The notes under the pieces are model-generated. The model saw only the letters and a list, made by a program, of their open reading frames with translations, was not told where the DNA came from and searched no databases. A DNA stretch of 64,000 nucleotides from the NCBI RefSeq assembly GCF_900089755.1, contig NZ_FLOC01000014.1, positions 1 through 64,000 of the forward strand. The letters are read 5' to 3'. The DNA is from Marinomonas aquimarina. GTDB taxonomy: Bacteria > Pseudomonadota > Gammaproteobacteria > Pseudomonadales > Marinomonadaceae. Both the position numbers and the translations under genes were made by a program. Below, piece by piece: positions 19,192-29,619 of this stretch (the first letter of the stretch is position 1; every line of letters starts with the position of its first letter).

Positions 19192-19220
19192 AAAAAAGCC
19201 AGACATATGTCTGGCTTTTT
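19192..19220 (-). terminator. terminator between lpxC and secA
   Basis: A near-palindromic hairpin AAAAAGCCAGACATATGTCTGGCTTTTT lies 18 bp past the lpxC stop. It should separate the division/lpxC transcript from secA-argJ-mutT, with partial read-through possible. Confidence 0.88.
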
Positions 19221-19237
19221 GTAAATCTGTCTAAGAA

Positions 19238-20152
19238 CTAGGCTATTGCCGCCGACTCCGTAAACGAAATCGGGTTCAAGCCTTCATCTTCTTCGAAGGT
19301 GACATATTCCCAAGCTTCTTGATTTTGCAGTAGCTCGAGAAGCAGTTTGTTATTCAAACCGTGACCCGATTTAAAGGCTTTGTATTCACCAATCACGCTG
19401 TGACCTAGTAGGTATAAATCACCAATCGCATCCAAGACTTTATGACGCACCAACTCGTCACGGTAACGCAAACCTTCATCATTCAAAACACGGTAGTCAT
19501 CAAGAACTACGGCGTTTTCCATGTTTGCACCACGTGCTAGGTTATTGTTTTTAAAGTATTCAATATCTTTCATGAAGCCGAATGTACGAGCACGAGAAAT
19601 CTCTTTCACAAACGTTGTGGTCGAGAAATCTACTGACGTAAACTGAACTTCTTCGTCGATCGCTGGATGCTGGAAGTCGATAGTGAACGACAAACGGAAA
19701 CCATTGAACGGCTCAAGCGATGCGTATTTATCACCATCCTCAACACGGATTAGCTTTTTAATACGAATGAATTTTTTCGCGGCATTTTGCTCTTCGATGC
19801 CTGCTGATTGCAGCAAGAATACGAAGGGGCTTGCACTGCCATCCATTAATGGCACTTCACTTGAACTCAATTCAACATAACAGTTATCAACACCCAAACC
19901 AGCCATCGCTGACAAAAGGTGCTCTACTGTACTCACCGTTACTTCACCAGTGCGTAGAGCCGTTGCGAAATTGGTAGCGCCAACAGACTGAGCCGAACCA
20001 AGAATTTCCACAGGTGGCTCTAAATCCGTACGCACAAACACAATACCAGTGTTAACCGGTGCTGGCTTGAGCGTTAGATAAACCTTCTCGCCAGAGTGCA
20101 AACCCACTCCGGTAGCGCGAATAATGTTTTTAAGCGTGCGCTGACGTACCAT
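19238..20152 (-). CDS. lpxC: UDP-3-O-acyl-N-acetylglucosamine deacetylase
   Basis: A 304-residue zinc enzyme for the committed step of lipid A synthesis, of normal family length. It starts [22 protein letters not shown]. The first zinc histidine is in [14 protein letters not shown] (about residues 74-87), and the others, with the catalytic base, are in [21 protein letters not shown] (about 237-257, His and Asp). It carries its own promoter upstream and lies after ftsZ, the standard end of the dcw cluster. In enterobacteria its level is set by FtsH proteolysis of the C-terminus; here the tail ends FTESAAIA. Confidence 0.97.
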   Translation of the reverse strand: MVRQRTLKNIIRATGVGLHSGEKVYLTLKPAPVNTGIVFVRTDLEPPVEILGSAQSVGATNFATALRTGEVTVSTVEHLLSAMAGLGVDNCYVELSSSEVPLMDGSASPFVFLLQSAGIEEQNAAKKFIRIKKLIRVEDGDKYASLEPFNGFRLSFTIDFQHPAIDEEVQFTSVDFSTTTFVKEISRARTFGFMKDIEYFKNNNLARGANMENAVVLDDYRVLNDEGLRYRDELVRHKVLDAIGDLYLLGHSVIGEYKAFKSGHGLNNKLLLELLQNQEAWEYVTFEEDEGLNPISFTESAAIA

Positions 20153-20191
20153 TATATTCCTACAATATGATGACAGTTAAAATTTGCCGGA

Positions 20192-20220
20192 ATGATACCA
20201 ACAAGTGTCGTTTTATACAA
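20192..20220 (-). promoter_or_regulatory. lpxC promoter
   Basis: On the minus strand TTGTAT (-35) and TATCAT (-10) are separated by exactly 17 bp. Transcription would start about 30 bp before the lpxC ATG, within the 111-bp ftsZ-lpxC gap. Confidence 0.65.
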
Positions 20221-20263
20221 TTAAGATCCCCAAAGCTGCGCACTTTTTGCGCAAATCAACTTA

Positions 20264-21529
20264 TTAGTCTGCTTGACGACGCAAGAACGCAGGAATATCC
20301 AAGTATGATAGCTTGTCATCCGCACTCTGACTTGTACCAGTCGAAGCCGAGGAATCATTTACTTTTGTTTCAGCAGGTTTGTTGATCGTCGCTTCAGCCG
20401 CTGGCTTAACCGCCTCTGGCTGTGATGCTACAACATTAACTTGCACAGGCTCAGCTGCTGGTGCCGCTGCCGGAGCAGAAGCTGGGGCCGCTGTTGCAGA
20501 AGTCGCTGTCGTCGATACCGATGCACCAACAGCAGACTGCATTTGCGCCGCGCCACCTTTACCTTCAAGACCTGTTGCGACCACCGTCACACGCATCTCT
20601 TCACCCACACTTGGATCGATCGCACAACCGATCACCACAGTTGCGTCTTCCGATGCGTATTCTTCGATGATGTTACCCACTTCGGTAAATTCAGATAGAC
20701 CAACTTCATCGTTGGCGGTGATGTTAACCAGCACACCACGTGCACCTTTTAGGTTAATGTCTTCTAGCAATGGATTGTGAATCGCTGCTTCTGCCGCAAC
20801 ACGAGCACGATCTTCACCCGTTGCTGAGCCTGAGCCCATCATCGCCATACCCATCTCTTTCATAACCGTTTGCACGTCGGCAAAGTCGACGTTGATTAGG
20901 CCTGGGCGCATGATCAAGTCAGTAATACCTTGCACCGCGTTTAGCAAGACATTGTTGGCCTCACCAAAAGCCTTTAGAAGAGAGATATTTTTACCTAGCA
21001 CTGGCAACAAACGCTCGTTTGGCACAGTAATCAATGAGTCCACATTATCACGTAACTCTTTGATACCCTCGTCTGCCACTTTTGCACGGCGACGCCCCTC
21101 GAATGGGAACGGCTTGGTCACTACTGCAACCGTCAAGATGCCTAGTTCGCGCGCTACTTTAGCGATCACAGGCGCCGCACCTGTACCCGTACCACCGCCC
21201 ATACCAGCGGTAATGAACACCATGTCCGCACCGGTCAGCAGTTCAGTAATTTTCTCTTGATCTTCAAGTGCTGAATCGCGACCAATGTTTGGGTTGGCAC
21301 CGGCACCTAAGCCTTTAGTAACTGTCGTACCCAACTGCAATGTGATGCCAGAATCCAAGCCGATCAGTGCTTTTGAATCTGTGTTGGCACAAATAAATTC
21401 AACACCGTCCAGGTTGCTTTCAAGCATATGCTTAACAGCGTTACCGCCGCCGCCACCTACACCAACTACCTTGATGACAGCATTGTCTGATAAGTTTTCT
21501 TCGGCTAAATCAAATACGTTCATGGACAT
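20264..21529 (-). CDS. ftsZ: cell division protein FtsZ
   Basis: A 421-residue tubulin-like GTPase that forms the cytokinetic ring. The GTP-binding signature GGGTGTG is at residues 111-117, preceded by the glycine-rich [11 protein letters not shown] (about 22-32). The T7 catalytic loop [11 protein letters not shown] lies near 210. A long Ala/Pro/Val-rich linker (about 320-400) leads to the conserved tail peptide [15 protein letters not shown], which binds FtsA and other partners. GGAG lies ten bases before the chosen ATG; a second ATG two codons on is possible. It follows ftsA after 37 bp. Confidence 0.98.
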   Translation of the reverse strand: MSMNVFDLAEENLSDNAVIKVVGVGGGGGNAVKHMLESNLDGVEFICANTDSKALIGLDSGITLQLGTTVTKGLGAGANPNIGRDSALEDQEKITELLTGADMVFITAGMGGGTGTGAAPVIAKVARELGILTVAVVTKPFPFEGRRRAKVADEGIKELRDNVDSLITVPNERLLPVLGKNISLLKAFGEANNVLLNAVQGITDLIMRPGLINVDFADVQTVMKEMGMAMMGSGSATGEDRARVAAEAAIHNPLLEDINLKGARGVLVNITANDEVGLSEFTEVGNIIEEYASEDATVVIGCAIDPSVGEEMRVTVVATGLEGKGGAAQMQSAVGASVSTTATSATAAPASAPAAAPAAEPVQVNVVASQPEAVKPAAEATINKPAETKVNDSSASTGTSQSADDKLSYLDIPAFLRRQAD

Positions 21530-21566
21530 GGGCTTTAAGCTCCTATAATTCTGCTGTCATTCCTGA

Positions 21567-22841
21567 CTAAATATAACTCTGAAACCAGTCTTTTACCTTG
21601 TGCCACGCCTTCGCTGGACTGAAAGCAGGCTTGGTTTCACCGCTCGCCACTTCGGGCAGAAACTTTTTCTTTGGTGCTTTTTCCTGAGCAAACGACTCTG
21701 CTACATCAGGAACCGGCACACCTGCTCCGGCGTATTCTAACAAACCTACGCTGGTTGAATAACTTGGATTATCCACCATCTCTGCCACCCCATTAGAAAG
21801 GTGCGGAGACGCTATTCGAACTGGCATATCAAAGATACGCTCTGCTAAGGCTTCAGCACCCTCCATCAAGGAAGTGCCACCAGTAATGACGATGCCAGCC
21901 GGAATACGCTCGGCATAGCCGCTACGATTCAACTCATCCAACACCATCTTGTAAATCTCTTCATAACGCGCCTCAACGACTTCGGCTAACGCATGGCGAG
22001 AGATTGATCTTGGCTTACGATCACCAACACTCGGCACTTCGATGCGCTGATCAGCAGACGCTAAACTCGACATCGCACAAGCGTACTTGATTTTAATGTT
22101 TTCAGCGTGCAGCGTCGGCGTACGTAACGCCATTGAAATATCATTGGTCACCTGATCTCCGGCAACTGGCACTACCGCTGTATGGTGCATGGCACCGTCC
22201 AGCCAGACAGCAATGTCAGATGTTCCTGCGCCGATATCGACCAGACAGACACCCAAATCTTTTTCATCTTCACTCAAACACACTTGGCTTGAAGCCAGCT
22301 GTGACAGAATTACGCCATCCACTTCAAGGCCGCAACGACGAATGCATTTCTCAACATTCATCACTGCATTGGCGGCACCAGAAATAAGGTGCACATTCGC
22401 TTCTAGACGAACACCAGACATGCCTAGTGGATCACGAATCCCTTCTTGAGAGTCAATATTGAACTCTTGCGGCAGCACATGCAGCAAGCGCTGGTCCGAT
22501 GAAATCGGCACCGCTTGGGCAGCATCTATAACCCGCTCAATATCTTCAACCTGAACTTCGCCATCTTTTACTGCCACGATACCGTGAGAGTTCTGACTGC
22601 GAATATGACTGCCTGCCACACTCACGTAAACCGAGTGTATATTGCAGCCTGCCATCAGTTCAGCTTCTTCTACTGCTCGCTGGATAGACTGCACAGTGGA
22701 CTCGATATTAATGACGACACCACGCTTCATGCCTTTCGCAGCATGCGTGCCAACACCAACCACTTCCATTACACCGTCAACACTCTTTTCCCCGACTACA
22801 CAGGTAATTTTTGAAGTGCCAACGTCTAATCCAACAATCAT
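21567..22841 (-). CDS. ftsA: cell division protein FtsA
   Basis: A 424-residue actin-like ATPase that tethers FtsZ filaments to the membrane and recruits later division proteins. It begins directly with the nucleotide-binding strand MIVGLDVGTSKITCVVGE. The phosphate-2 segment VCLVDIGAGTSDIAVW lies near residues 200-215, and VITGGTSLMEGAE near 320. The final AWHKVKDWFQSYI is an amphipathic helix, the expected membrane-targeting tail. The protein is slightly shorter at the N-terminus than the Escherichia version. It lies between ftsQ (63 bp) and ftsZ (37 bp). Confidence 0.97.
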   Translation of the reverse strand: MIVGLDVGTSKITCVVGEKSVDGVMEVVGVGTHAAKGMKRGVVINIESTVQSIQRAVEEAELMAGCNIHSVYVSVAGSHIRSQNSHGIVAVKDGEVQVEDIERVIDAAQAVPISSDQRLLHVLPQEFNIDSQEGIRDPLGMSGVRLEANVHLISGAANAVMNVEKCIRRCGLEVDGVILSQLASSQVCLSEDEKDLGVCLVDIGAGTSDIAVWLDGAMHHTAVVPVAGDQVTNDISMALRTPTLHAENIKIKYACAMSSLASADQRIEVPSVGDRKPRSISRHALAEVVEARYEEIYKMVLDELNRSGYAERIPAGIVITGGTSLMEGAEALAERIFDMPVRIASPHLSNGVAEMVDNPSYSTSVGLLEYAGAGVPVPDVAESFAQEKAPKKKFLPEVASGETKPAFSPAKAWHKVKDWFQSYI

Positions 22842-22904
22842 AAAAATCCTAGCTTCCTACAACCAATACATTATTGCTTAAAAAAGCAACAATCAGACCA
22901 ACTT

Positions 22905-23597
22905 TTACTGTTCTGCTTTCCATTTCACCGCTACCCCATGAGGATAGCGGGCATCGACCGAGGCAATTCGATCTATTCTACCCGATAAATCACTTTTATA
23001 CACTGCTACAAACCGCTGTAATCGCTCTAAAACCGCATCACGACCGAGTTTTACACTCACACCATTTGCAAACGAGATATTCCATGCGCCACGGTCCTCC
23101 AACTCTAATCCAGCCACACGAAGTGAGGTGGTAGATAATAACTGGCTGATCAGGGTAAACTGATCAAGTACCGCCGCTTCCGTATCCGCAGGCCCAGACA
23201 ACCGCGTTAGCGGCAAGTTCGGTCTTGTTGCGGGCGCAATAATTTTCCCATCTGCGGTAATGACTTTCCCATTATTCCAAAAAGCCACCGGCTTATGTTC
23301 ATGCACCTCGATACGCAAGGTATGCGGCCAGACGCGACGTATCTTTGCTGACTCCACCCAAGCAGGCTGTTCACCAATGTATTTCAGTGCAGCCATTGGC
23401 TCATTAAACAAACCACGCCCGAGCAACTGATTGTAGCTTCGCTGTAAGGCGGCTCGATCGGCATACGTTAAATCACCTACCACCTCAACCTTACGAATAT
23501 CGAACATTGGCACGTCAGAGGCCACTTGATCAGGATTATCCTGAAACAAGGCAAATAAAATCAGCAAAATTGCGCCCAGTAACGCTGCCGTGCGCAT
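22905..23597 (-). CDS. ftsQ: cell division protein FtsQ
   Basis: A 230-residue single-pass inner-membrane divisome protein that links FtsA/FtsK to FtsL-FtsB. A hydrophobic helix (about residues 4-20) starts almost at the first residue. The periplasmic POTRA domain begins at FDIRKVEVVGDLTYADRAAL (about 32-51) and the beta domain follows. The cytoplasmic tail is only about three residues, whereas the Escherichia protein has over twenty. An in-frame TAG six codons upstream of the ATG rules out a longer form. It starts 4 bp after ddl. Confidence 0.95.
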   Translation of the reverse strand: MRTAALLGAILLILFALFQDNPDQVASDVPMFDIRKVEVVGDLTYADRAALQRSYNQLLGRGLFNEPMAALKYIGEQPAWVESAKIRRVWPHTLRIEVHEHKPVAFWNNGKVITADGKIIAPATRPNLPLTRLSGPADTEAAVLDQFTLISQLLSTTSLRVAGLELEDRGAWNISFANGVSVKLGRDAVLERLQRFVAVYKSDLSGRIDRIASVDARYPHGVAVKWKAEQ

Positions 23598-23601
23598 TGG
23601 A

Positions 23602-24555
23602 TTATTGGGCCTCTAGTGCGTCTTGCCAAGCCTTGACAAGGATCGCATCTACTAAATCGTCATAGCCTATGCCAGCATAAGCAGCCGCCATCGGCACCAA
23701 ACTATGGGACGTCATACCTGGCGAGGTATTCACCTCTAACACCGTAAACTGCCCTTCTGCTGTTTGCATGATGTCCACTCGCCCCCAACCGCGACAGTTA
23801 AGAGAGCGGTATGCGTCCAGCGCCAAGGCTTGAATTTCCAGTCCCAAATCTTCTGACAAACCACATGGCAACAAATACTCGGTGTCGTCAGCGAGGTACT
23901 TTGCCTCATAGTCATATAGAGCATGGCCTTGGGCCGGTTTCAAACCGATGGGCGCGTACGCCACATCATCAATGATCGCCACCGTGAACTCAGGACCAGA
24001 CACAAACTCCTCAACCAAGATATCTGAGTCATAGCGCTTCGCATCCAGCAACGCTTGCTCCAACTCAGATGGATCATTCACCTTGCTGATGCCAATGGTG
24101 GAGCCCTCACGAGATGGTTTGATGATCAGTGGGTAGTTCATTTCATCATTAATCTGCGCCACGTTTGGGGCTTCACTAAAGCACAAGTAGTTTGGCGTCG
24201 GAATACCAATCCCCTGCCAATAACGCTTGGTCAGCGCTTTGTCCATGGCAAACCCTGATGCCAACGGCAAGCTGCCGGTGTAAGGTTTCTCTAACATGTC
24301 CAACAAGGCTTGCACACGACCGTCTTCCCCTTCACCACCGTGCAGGGCAATGAACGCCATATCGAAGTTGGCTTCCATTAGCTGCTTCACCGGATCTTGC
24401 TGAGCCCCTTCGCCGTACAAGTCCACTTTCACCACTTGGTAACCTTTATTGGCCAGGGCTTGAGCGACGCGTGTGCCACTTTCAAGTGACACATCGCGTT
24501 CCGCAGAGCGCCCACCATAGATAACGGCAACGGTTTTATCTTTCAACGCTGTCAT
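23602..24555 (-). CDS. ddl: D-alanine-D-alanine ligase
   Basis: A 317-residue ATP-grasp ligase joining two D-Ala residues for the peptidoglycan pentapeptide, of DdlB type by position and size. The N-terminal VAVIYGGRSAERDVSLESG and ALHGGEGEDGRVQALL (about 70-85) shape the first D-Ala site. PLIIKPSREGSTIGISKV (about 146-163) binds ATP, and FTVLEVNTSPGMTSHSLVP (about 273-291) carries the metal-binding Glu and Asn. It lies 1 bp after murC and 4 bp before ftsQ. Confidence 0.97.
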   Translation of the reverse strand: MTALKDKTVAVIYGGRSAERDVSLESGTRVAQALANKGYQVVKVDLYGEGAQQDPVKQLMEANFDMAFIALHGGEGEDGRVQALLDMLEKPYTGSLPLASGFAMDKALTKRYWQGIGIPTPNYLCFSEAPNVAQINDEMNYPLIIKPSREGSTIGISKVNDPSELEQALLDAKRYDSDILVEEFVSGPEFTVAIIDDVAYAPIGLKPAQGHALYDYEAKYLADDTEYLLPCGLSEDLGLEIQALALDAYRSLNCRGWGRVDIMQTAEGQFTVLEVNTSPGMTSHSLVPMAAAYAGIGYDDLVDAILVKAWQDALEAQ

Positions 24556-24556
24556 A

Positions 24557-25978
24557 TTAAATACCCTCTGCCGCTAGCTTTTTCGAAATTGCCCCAATAT
24601 CACCAGCTCCTTGAGTGATCAGCAAGTCATTCGGGCGTAAAACATTTGCCAAGATCGAACGCAAATCATCCTCACTGCTGACATGCACGGGATCCACCGC
24701 GCCACGTTGACGGATACTGCCACACATAGACTTACTGTCAGCACCATTAATGGCGACTTCCCCAGCGGCATACACATCCAACAACAGCAACACATCGACT
24801 TCCGATAAGACTTTTACAAAGTCCTCATACAGGTCACGAGTACGTGAGTAACGGTGCGGCTGATACACCATCACTAAGCGTTTCTCTGGCCAACCCGCAC
24901 GGATAGATTTAATAGTCGCGTTCACTTCGCTTGGGTGATGACCATAGTCATCGATAAACATGACATTGCCACCTTCCGGCAAGCTCAAATCGCCTTGCTC
25001 TTGGAAGCGACGACCCACCCCTTCAAAGCCCATCAAGCCTGCTTGAATGGCACTGGCGTCCACCCCTAAATCGGTGGCCACAGCAATGGTCGCCAAGGCA
25101 TTCAAAATGTTGTGACGGCCAGGCATTGGCAGACGAATACGCAACGGCTCCCCTTCAGGGCGGTGCGCTAAGAACTCACAGAAACGGCCTTTTTGCGAAA
25201 TGTCCGTAGCGTAGAAGTCCGCCTCATGATCAATCCCATACGTCAGTACTGGTCGACTCAACTCAGGCATGATCTCACGCACGTTTTCATCGTCGACACA
25301 CAGCACCGCCAAACCGTAAAACGGCAGGTTATGAATGAACTCAATAAAGGTACGCTTCACTTGCTCGAAGTCACCGTTATAGGTGTCCATATGATCTTCA
25401 TCGATATTGGTAACAATCACAGTTTGCGGCTGTAAATGCAGGAAGGAGGCATCACTTTCATCCGCTTCCGCGACCAGGTACTTACTGCTGCCAAGCTGCG
25501 CATTGGCGCCGGCACTGGTCAAGCGACCACCAATCACAAAGGTTGGCGATTCGTCTGTGGCAGCCAAAATAGACGCCATCAAGCTTGTCGTGGTGGTTTT
25601 ACCATGGGTACCCGCCACCGCGATACCATGACGGTAACGCATTAGCTCTGCCAACATTTCCGCACGACGTACGATTGGAATGCGGTTTTCTTTGCCCCAT
25701 TTGATTTCAGGATTGCTCTTGTCGATTGCACTCGACACCACAATCACGTGGGCATTTTTCACATTGTCTTCTTGGTGACCAATAAAGATTTCAACACCCA
25801 ATTGCGCCAAACGCTCGGTCGTTGCGGAAGCTTTCATGTCCGATCCACTGACATTGTAACCTTGGTTACACAACACCTCAGCAATACCCGACATTCCGAC
25901 ACCACCCACACCAATAAAATGGATATTTTGAATACGGCGCATGGTCGGGATATCGTAGCGAAATTTAGCTTCCATCAT
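24557..25978 (-). CDS. murC: UDP-N-acetylmuramate-L-alanine ligase
   Basis: Adds L-Ala to UDP-MurNAc, the first amino acid of the stem peptide. The N domain starts [21 protein letters not shown], the UDP-binding glycine loop. The ATP P-loop is [11 protein letters not shown] (about residues 115-125 of this reading), and the C domain has GHHPSEV and RYSRTRDL. The start is ambiguous. A GTG at 25999 overlaps murG by 25 bases. ATG at 25978 overlaps the murG stop as ATGA, with another ATG immediately after. I chose 25978 because such overlaps recur through this cluster. Confidence 0.95.
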   Translation of the reverse strand: MMEAKFRYDIPTMRRIQNIHFIGVGGVGMSGIAEVLCNQGYNVSGSDMKASATTERLAQLGVEIFIGHQEDNVKNAHVIVVSSAIDKSNPEIKWGKENRIPIVRRAEMLAELMRYRHGIAVAGTHGKTTTTSLMASILAATDESPTFVIGGRLTSAGANAQLGSSKYLVAEADESDASFLHLQPQTVIVTNIDEDHMDTYNGDFEQVKRTFIEFIHNLPFYGLAVLCVDDENVREIMPELSRPVLTYGIDHEADFYATDISQKGRFCEFLAHRPEGEPLRIRLPMPGRHNILNALATIAVATDLGVDASAIQAGLMGFEGVGRRFQEQGDLSLPEGGNVMFIDDYGHHPSEVNATIKSIRAGWPEKRLVMVYQPHRYSRTRDLYEDFVKVLSEVDVLLLLDVYAAGEVAINGADSKSMCGSIRQRGAVDPVHVSSEDDLRSILANVLRPNDLLITQGAGDIGAISKKLAAEGI

Positions 25979-27048
25979 TTCTTCATTAACCTTATACACT
26001 GAGAAACCACCGTCTGGGTGGCGTCAGGATGAGCAGCCAGTTTTGCTTGCTCAGCCATTGTTCGTAATTTATTTGTATCGTCTGCCAACTGGACAAGACA
26101 TTGTTCTAAACTGGCCAGATTCAGTTCAGGCTGAGGCATCAAATAGGCGGCCCCCACCTGTGATAAAGAGCGAGCGTTAGCGGTCTGATGATCATCAATC
26201 GCGTGCGGGTACGGCACCAAAATAGACGGCAAGCCGGCAATCGCCAGCTCGCTCACGGTCATCGCCCCAGCGCGGCATAACACCACATCCGCCCAATAAT
26301 ACGCCTGACTCATGTCATCAATGTAAGCATCAATACGAGCCGACACACCTAACTGCTCGTAATCTGCTTGTACCGTTTGATGGTTTTTGGCCCCAGTTTG
26401 ATGCCAAACATCTAAACGTGTGCCATGCTGCCACTGAGCCAACAGTTGTGGCACCACATCATTAATCGCTTTGGCACCAAGACTGCCCCCCACTACCAAT
26501 AAGCGCAGCGGTCTAGATGGTTCATCGCGCAGCGCTCGAGTTTTCTGGGATAAAATTGCCCCCCGTACTGGGTTTCCGACGGTTAAACCGTTTGGCAACG
26601 CCCCTTCAAACGCCTGCAGTTTGAGCTTGGCAATCTTGGCTAATAATGTATTGGTCGTGCCCGCGACAGCGTTTTGCTCATGAATGGCCAGCGGCACCCC
26701 CAATAATTTGGCTGCCACCCCACCAGGACCAGCGACAAAGCCACCCATACCGAGCACTAAATCCGGTTTTTCGCGACGCATAATCGCCACCGCCTGACCA
26801 ATAGAGTGGGCAATACGCCACGGCGCCAACAACAACCCTAACGCCCCTTTACCACGCACCCCTTTGATCGATACTGTGTGCAGTGGGATATCATGCTGAG
26901 CGACTAAGGTTTCTTCCATACCGCCGGCAGAGCCCATCCAGCAGACATCCATACCCAGTTGCGCAAATTTTTCAGCGCACGCCAGCGCGGGATAAATATG
27001 TCCGCCGGTTCCGCCCGCCATCAGCATTACTTTTTTCGGCTTTGACAC
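25975..27048 (-). CDS. murG: UDP-GlcNAc:lipid I N-acetylglucosaminyltransferase
   Basis: A 357-residue GT28 glycosyltransferase that converts lipid I to lipid II on the inner face of the cytoplasmic membrane. The first glycine-rich loop is [15 protein letters not shown] (about residues 8-22), the second is in [16 protein letters not shown] (about 100-115) and the third is [13 protein letters not shown] (about 186-198). The UDP-GlcNAc site is seen around [20 protein letters not shown] (about 247-266). It sits 1 bp after ftsW and overlaps murC. Confidence 0.97.
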   Translation of the reverse strand: MSKPKKVMLMAGGTGGHIYPALACAEKFAQLGMDVCWMGSAGGMEETLVAQHDIPLHTVSIKGVRGKGALGLLLAPWRIAHSIGQAVAIMRREKPDLVLGMGGFVAGPGGVAAKLLGVPLAIHEQNAVAGTTNTLLAKIAKLKLQAFEGALPNGLTVGNPVRGAILSQKTRALRDEPSRPLRLLVVGGSLGAKAINDVVPQLLAQWQHGTRLDVWHQTGAKNHQTVQADYEQLGVSARIDAYIDDMSQAYYWADVVLCRAGAMTVSELAIAGLPSILVPYPHAIDDHQTANARSLSQVGAAYLMPQPELNLASLEQCLVQLADDTNKLRTMAEQAKLAAHPDATQTVVSQCIRLMKK

Positions 27049-27049
27049 C

Positions 27050-28267
27050 TTACACTTCCCCTACATCTGTGACTGCTTTGGCTTTGCGCCCAGCGGCAGA
27101 TTTCTCTTCTTCATCTTCAATAGGTTGTAAGCGACGGTTTTCAAGATCCACACGCCCTACCACGAACAAGCTGGCCAAAGTAATAATTAAACTACTCCCG
27201 CCGTAACTGATCAAAGGCAGCGTTAAACCCTTAGTCGGCAGGAAGCCCGTGTTCACACCTACGTTGATAATCACCTGAGCCAAAATCAAGATGGCAAAAC
27301 CAAAGCACATGTAACCTTGAAAGAAACGCTCTTGGCGCATCGCTGTTTGGCCAATTTTAAAGACGCGCGACAACATTACTGCAAACACGGCCAATAACAA
27401 CATGCCACCAAACATACCGGTCTCCTCGACCCAGATCGAGAATACAAAATCCGTATGGGCCTCCGGCAGGTAGGCCAATTTCTGCACACTATTGCCAAGC
27501 CCTAGGCCAAACCATTCACCGCGACCGTAAGCGATCAAAGCCTGCGATAGCTGGTACCCTTCGTTGTAGGGATCGGCCCAAGGGTCAACAAAGTTCATGA
27601 GACGTTTGACACGATAGCTTTCCGAAATCGCCACCACACCTAAGGCCCCGATGACCGCAATCACCAGACCAATAAATTGATAAATCGGTGCCCCGGCAAT
27701 AAACAATAAGGCAATCACGGTACCGATCAATACCACCGAAGCACCAAAATCCGGCTCCAGTAGCAAACAGATTAAAAACAAAAAGGACACCACCATCGGC
27801 ATCCCCGAACCTATCAACTGTTGTCGCACACGATCGGCGCGCCGCACCAGATAGCCTGACACATAAACCACCATGCAGACCTTAGCAACCTCGGAGGCCT
27901 GTAAGTTAAAGACCACCAAATTAATCCAGCGCCGACTACCATTGACGGTTTTACCGATACCGGGCACTAACACCAGTATTAACAGCAACAGTGAAAACAT
28001 CATTAAAGGTACGCCCCACTTATGCAACGTCTCAGTGGGAATCGACATCATGAAGTAGCCAAAGATCAAGCCGATGATCAAATAGGCCGTTTGCCGCGCC
28101 ATAAAATAAAACGGGTGCCCATACTTGGTTTCCGAAAGGAAAATCGAAGCACTGGACACCATCACGATTCCAAGCACTAGTACACACGCCACGGACGCCA
28201 TAAACATTGGGTCAATTTGACGAAATTCTTTATACGAAATGGGCTCTAGAATCGCGCGGATATTCAT
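27050..28267 (-). CDS. ftsW: SEDS-family septal peptidoglycan glycosyltransferase FtsW
   Basis: A 405-residue polytopic inner-membrane protein that polymerises lipid II at the septum with FtsI. About ten hydrophobic helices are visible. The family signatures include the LLLLEPDFG-like segment (here LLLEPDFGASVV, near residue 180), with the catalytic Asp, and GFLPTKGLTLPLISYGGSS (about 345-363). The C-terminal cytoplasmic tail is charged (EDEEEKSAAGRK). The start ATG overlaps the murD stop by four bases. Confidence 0.97.
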   Translation of the reverse strand: MNIRAILEPISYKEFRQIDPMFMASVACVLVLGIVMVSSASIFLSETKYGHPFYFMARQTAYLIIGLIFGYFMMSIPTETLHKWGVPLMMFSLLLLILVLVPGIGKTVNGSRRWINLVVFNLQASEVAKVCMVVYVSGYLVRRADRVRQQLIGSGMPMVVSFLFLICLLLEPDFGASVVLIGTVIALLFIAGAPIYQFIGLVIAVIGALGVVAISESYRVKRLMNFVDPWADPYNEGYQLSQALIAYGRGEWFGLGLGNSVQKLAYLPEAHTDFVFSIWVEETGMFGGMLLLAVFAVMLSRVFKIGQTAMRQERFFQGYMCFGFAILILAQVIINVGVNTGFLPTKGLTLPLISYGGSSLIITLASLFVVGRVDLENRRLQPIEDEEEKSAAGRKAKAVTDVGEV

Positions 28268-29613
28268 AGTTTATTGACCAACTCGACAAAGTGATCGCCA
28301 CGCGCTTCGAAATTCTTATACTGATCGAAACTCGCACAAGCAGGTGAAAACAATACGATATCACCTTGTTTTACTTGAGATTTTACAACTTCCATCAGCT
28401 CATCCAGCGTAACATGCTCGGAGTATGACGTGCCTTGCGGGACAATGTCGATGATCTTGCTCGCATCTTTACCAAAAACATAAAGATGCTTGACGAATTT
28501 TGCTAAGGCTGGCGCCAAAGGAGAGAAATCAGCGCCCTTGCCCACACCACCGGCCAATAAATGAATGGTCTTCGCCTGCTTATTCCCAAGCCCTTCTAAT
28601 GCCGCTAAGGTCGCCCCAACATTGGTACCTTTTGAGTCATTGATGTAGGTAACGCCATCCTGTTCACGTACCGTCTCACAGCGATGAGGTAAGCCAGCAA
28701 AGGTCGCCAATACAGTGGCCACTTCCGGGGCATCAATAGGTAGCGCCAACACGTCTAGAACCGCCAGCGCTGCCAAAATATTAGCGTAGTTGTGCTCACC
28801 TTTTAGCTTAATGTCTTGGCTATTAAAAAGGCGTTTCACCCCCTTACAAAGCCAAACACCCTCAGCGTCTTTTAATAAGCCAAATTCTTTCAGATCAGGG
28901 CTGCCCTTGGTAAAGGCTCGCACGGGGGTATCCTGGGCCAGCAAAGGGGCCGTTAGGATATCTTGCTTGTTGCATACCGCTGCTTTACAACCGCGGTAGA
29001 TGCGCTGCTTGGCACGTTGGTAACCATACAGATCGTCATAACGATCCATATGATCTTCTGAGACGTTGAGCAAACACGCCACATCTGCCTTCAGAGCATG
29101 GGTTGTTTCAAGCTGGAAGCTGGACAACTCCAAGACATAGTAATCCATGCCATCAGCAAGACAATCCAGTGCTGGCAAACCTAGATTGCCGCCCGCAATA
29201 GAACGTTTACCTAGCGCCAGCAACAATTCGTTGACCAAGGTGGTGACGGTGCTCTTCGCGTTGGAGCCGGTAATGGCAATAAATGGCGCATTGGCGTAAT
29301 CACAGAAGAGGTCAATATCACCACGCATCTGCACACCAGCTTGCGCCAGTTCCTTCAAAATCGGGGCGGCCAAGGCAATACCAGGGCTGACAAACAGCTC
29401 GGTCACCCCCAAGGTTCTGAGCACCTCAAGAGACCCCGTAAAAATGCGTTCTTCGGGACAAAGTTGCTTTACCTGATCCAGTCCAGGTGGATTATCACGG
29501 GAATCGACAACAAAGAAGTCCAAGCCTTGTTTGGCCAAGAACGTCGCCGTGGACACGCCACTCACCCCTAAACCTACTACCGCACGCACACGATCTGAAG
29601 AAATCAAAGACAT
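28264..29613 (-). CDS. murD: UDP-N-acetylmuramoyl-L-alanine-D-glutamate ligase
   Basis: A 449-residue ligase that adds D-Glu in the cytoplasmic stage of peptidoglycan synthesis. The UDP-binding start is VVGLGVSGVSTATFL (about 12-26). The P-loop reads ITGSNAKSTVTTL (about 113-125), with Ala where many ligases have Gly. NVSEDHMDRYDD (near 184) and the C-terminal LFSPACASFDQYKNFEARGDHF are family hallmarks. It is 6 bp after mraY and overlaps ftsW by four bases. Confidence 0.97.
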   Translation of the reverse strand: MSLISSDRVRAVVGLGVSGVSTATFLAKQGLDFFVVDSRDNPPGLDQVKQLCPEERIFTGSLEVLRTLGVTELFVSPGIALAAPILKELAQAGVQMRGDIDLFCDYANAPFIAITGSNAKSTVTTLVNELLLALGKRSIAGGNLGLPALDCLADGMDYYVLELSSFQLETTHALKADVACLLNVSEDHMDRYDDLYGYQRAKQRIYRGCKAAVCNKQDILTAPLLAQDTPVRAFTKGSPDLKEFGLLKDAEGVWLCKGVKRLFNSQDIKLKGEHNYANILAALAVLDVLALPIDAPEVATVLATFAGLPHRCETVREQDGVTYINDSKGTNVGATLAALEGLGNKQAKTIHLLAGGVGKGADFSPLAPALAKFVKHLYVFGKDASKIIDIVPQGTSYSEHVTLDELMEVVKSQVKQGDIVLFSPACASFDQYKNFEARGDHFVELVNKL

Positions 29614-29619
29614 GATGGA

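Noticed and set aside
19107-19237. A secM-type arrest peptide gene between lpxC and secA
   Set aside because: The gap is 131 bp, holds an intrinsic terminator and has no convincing reading frame with a ribosome site.
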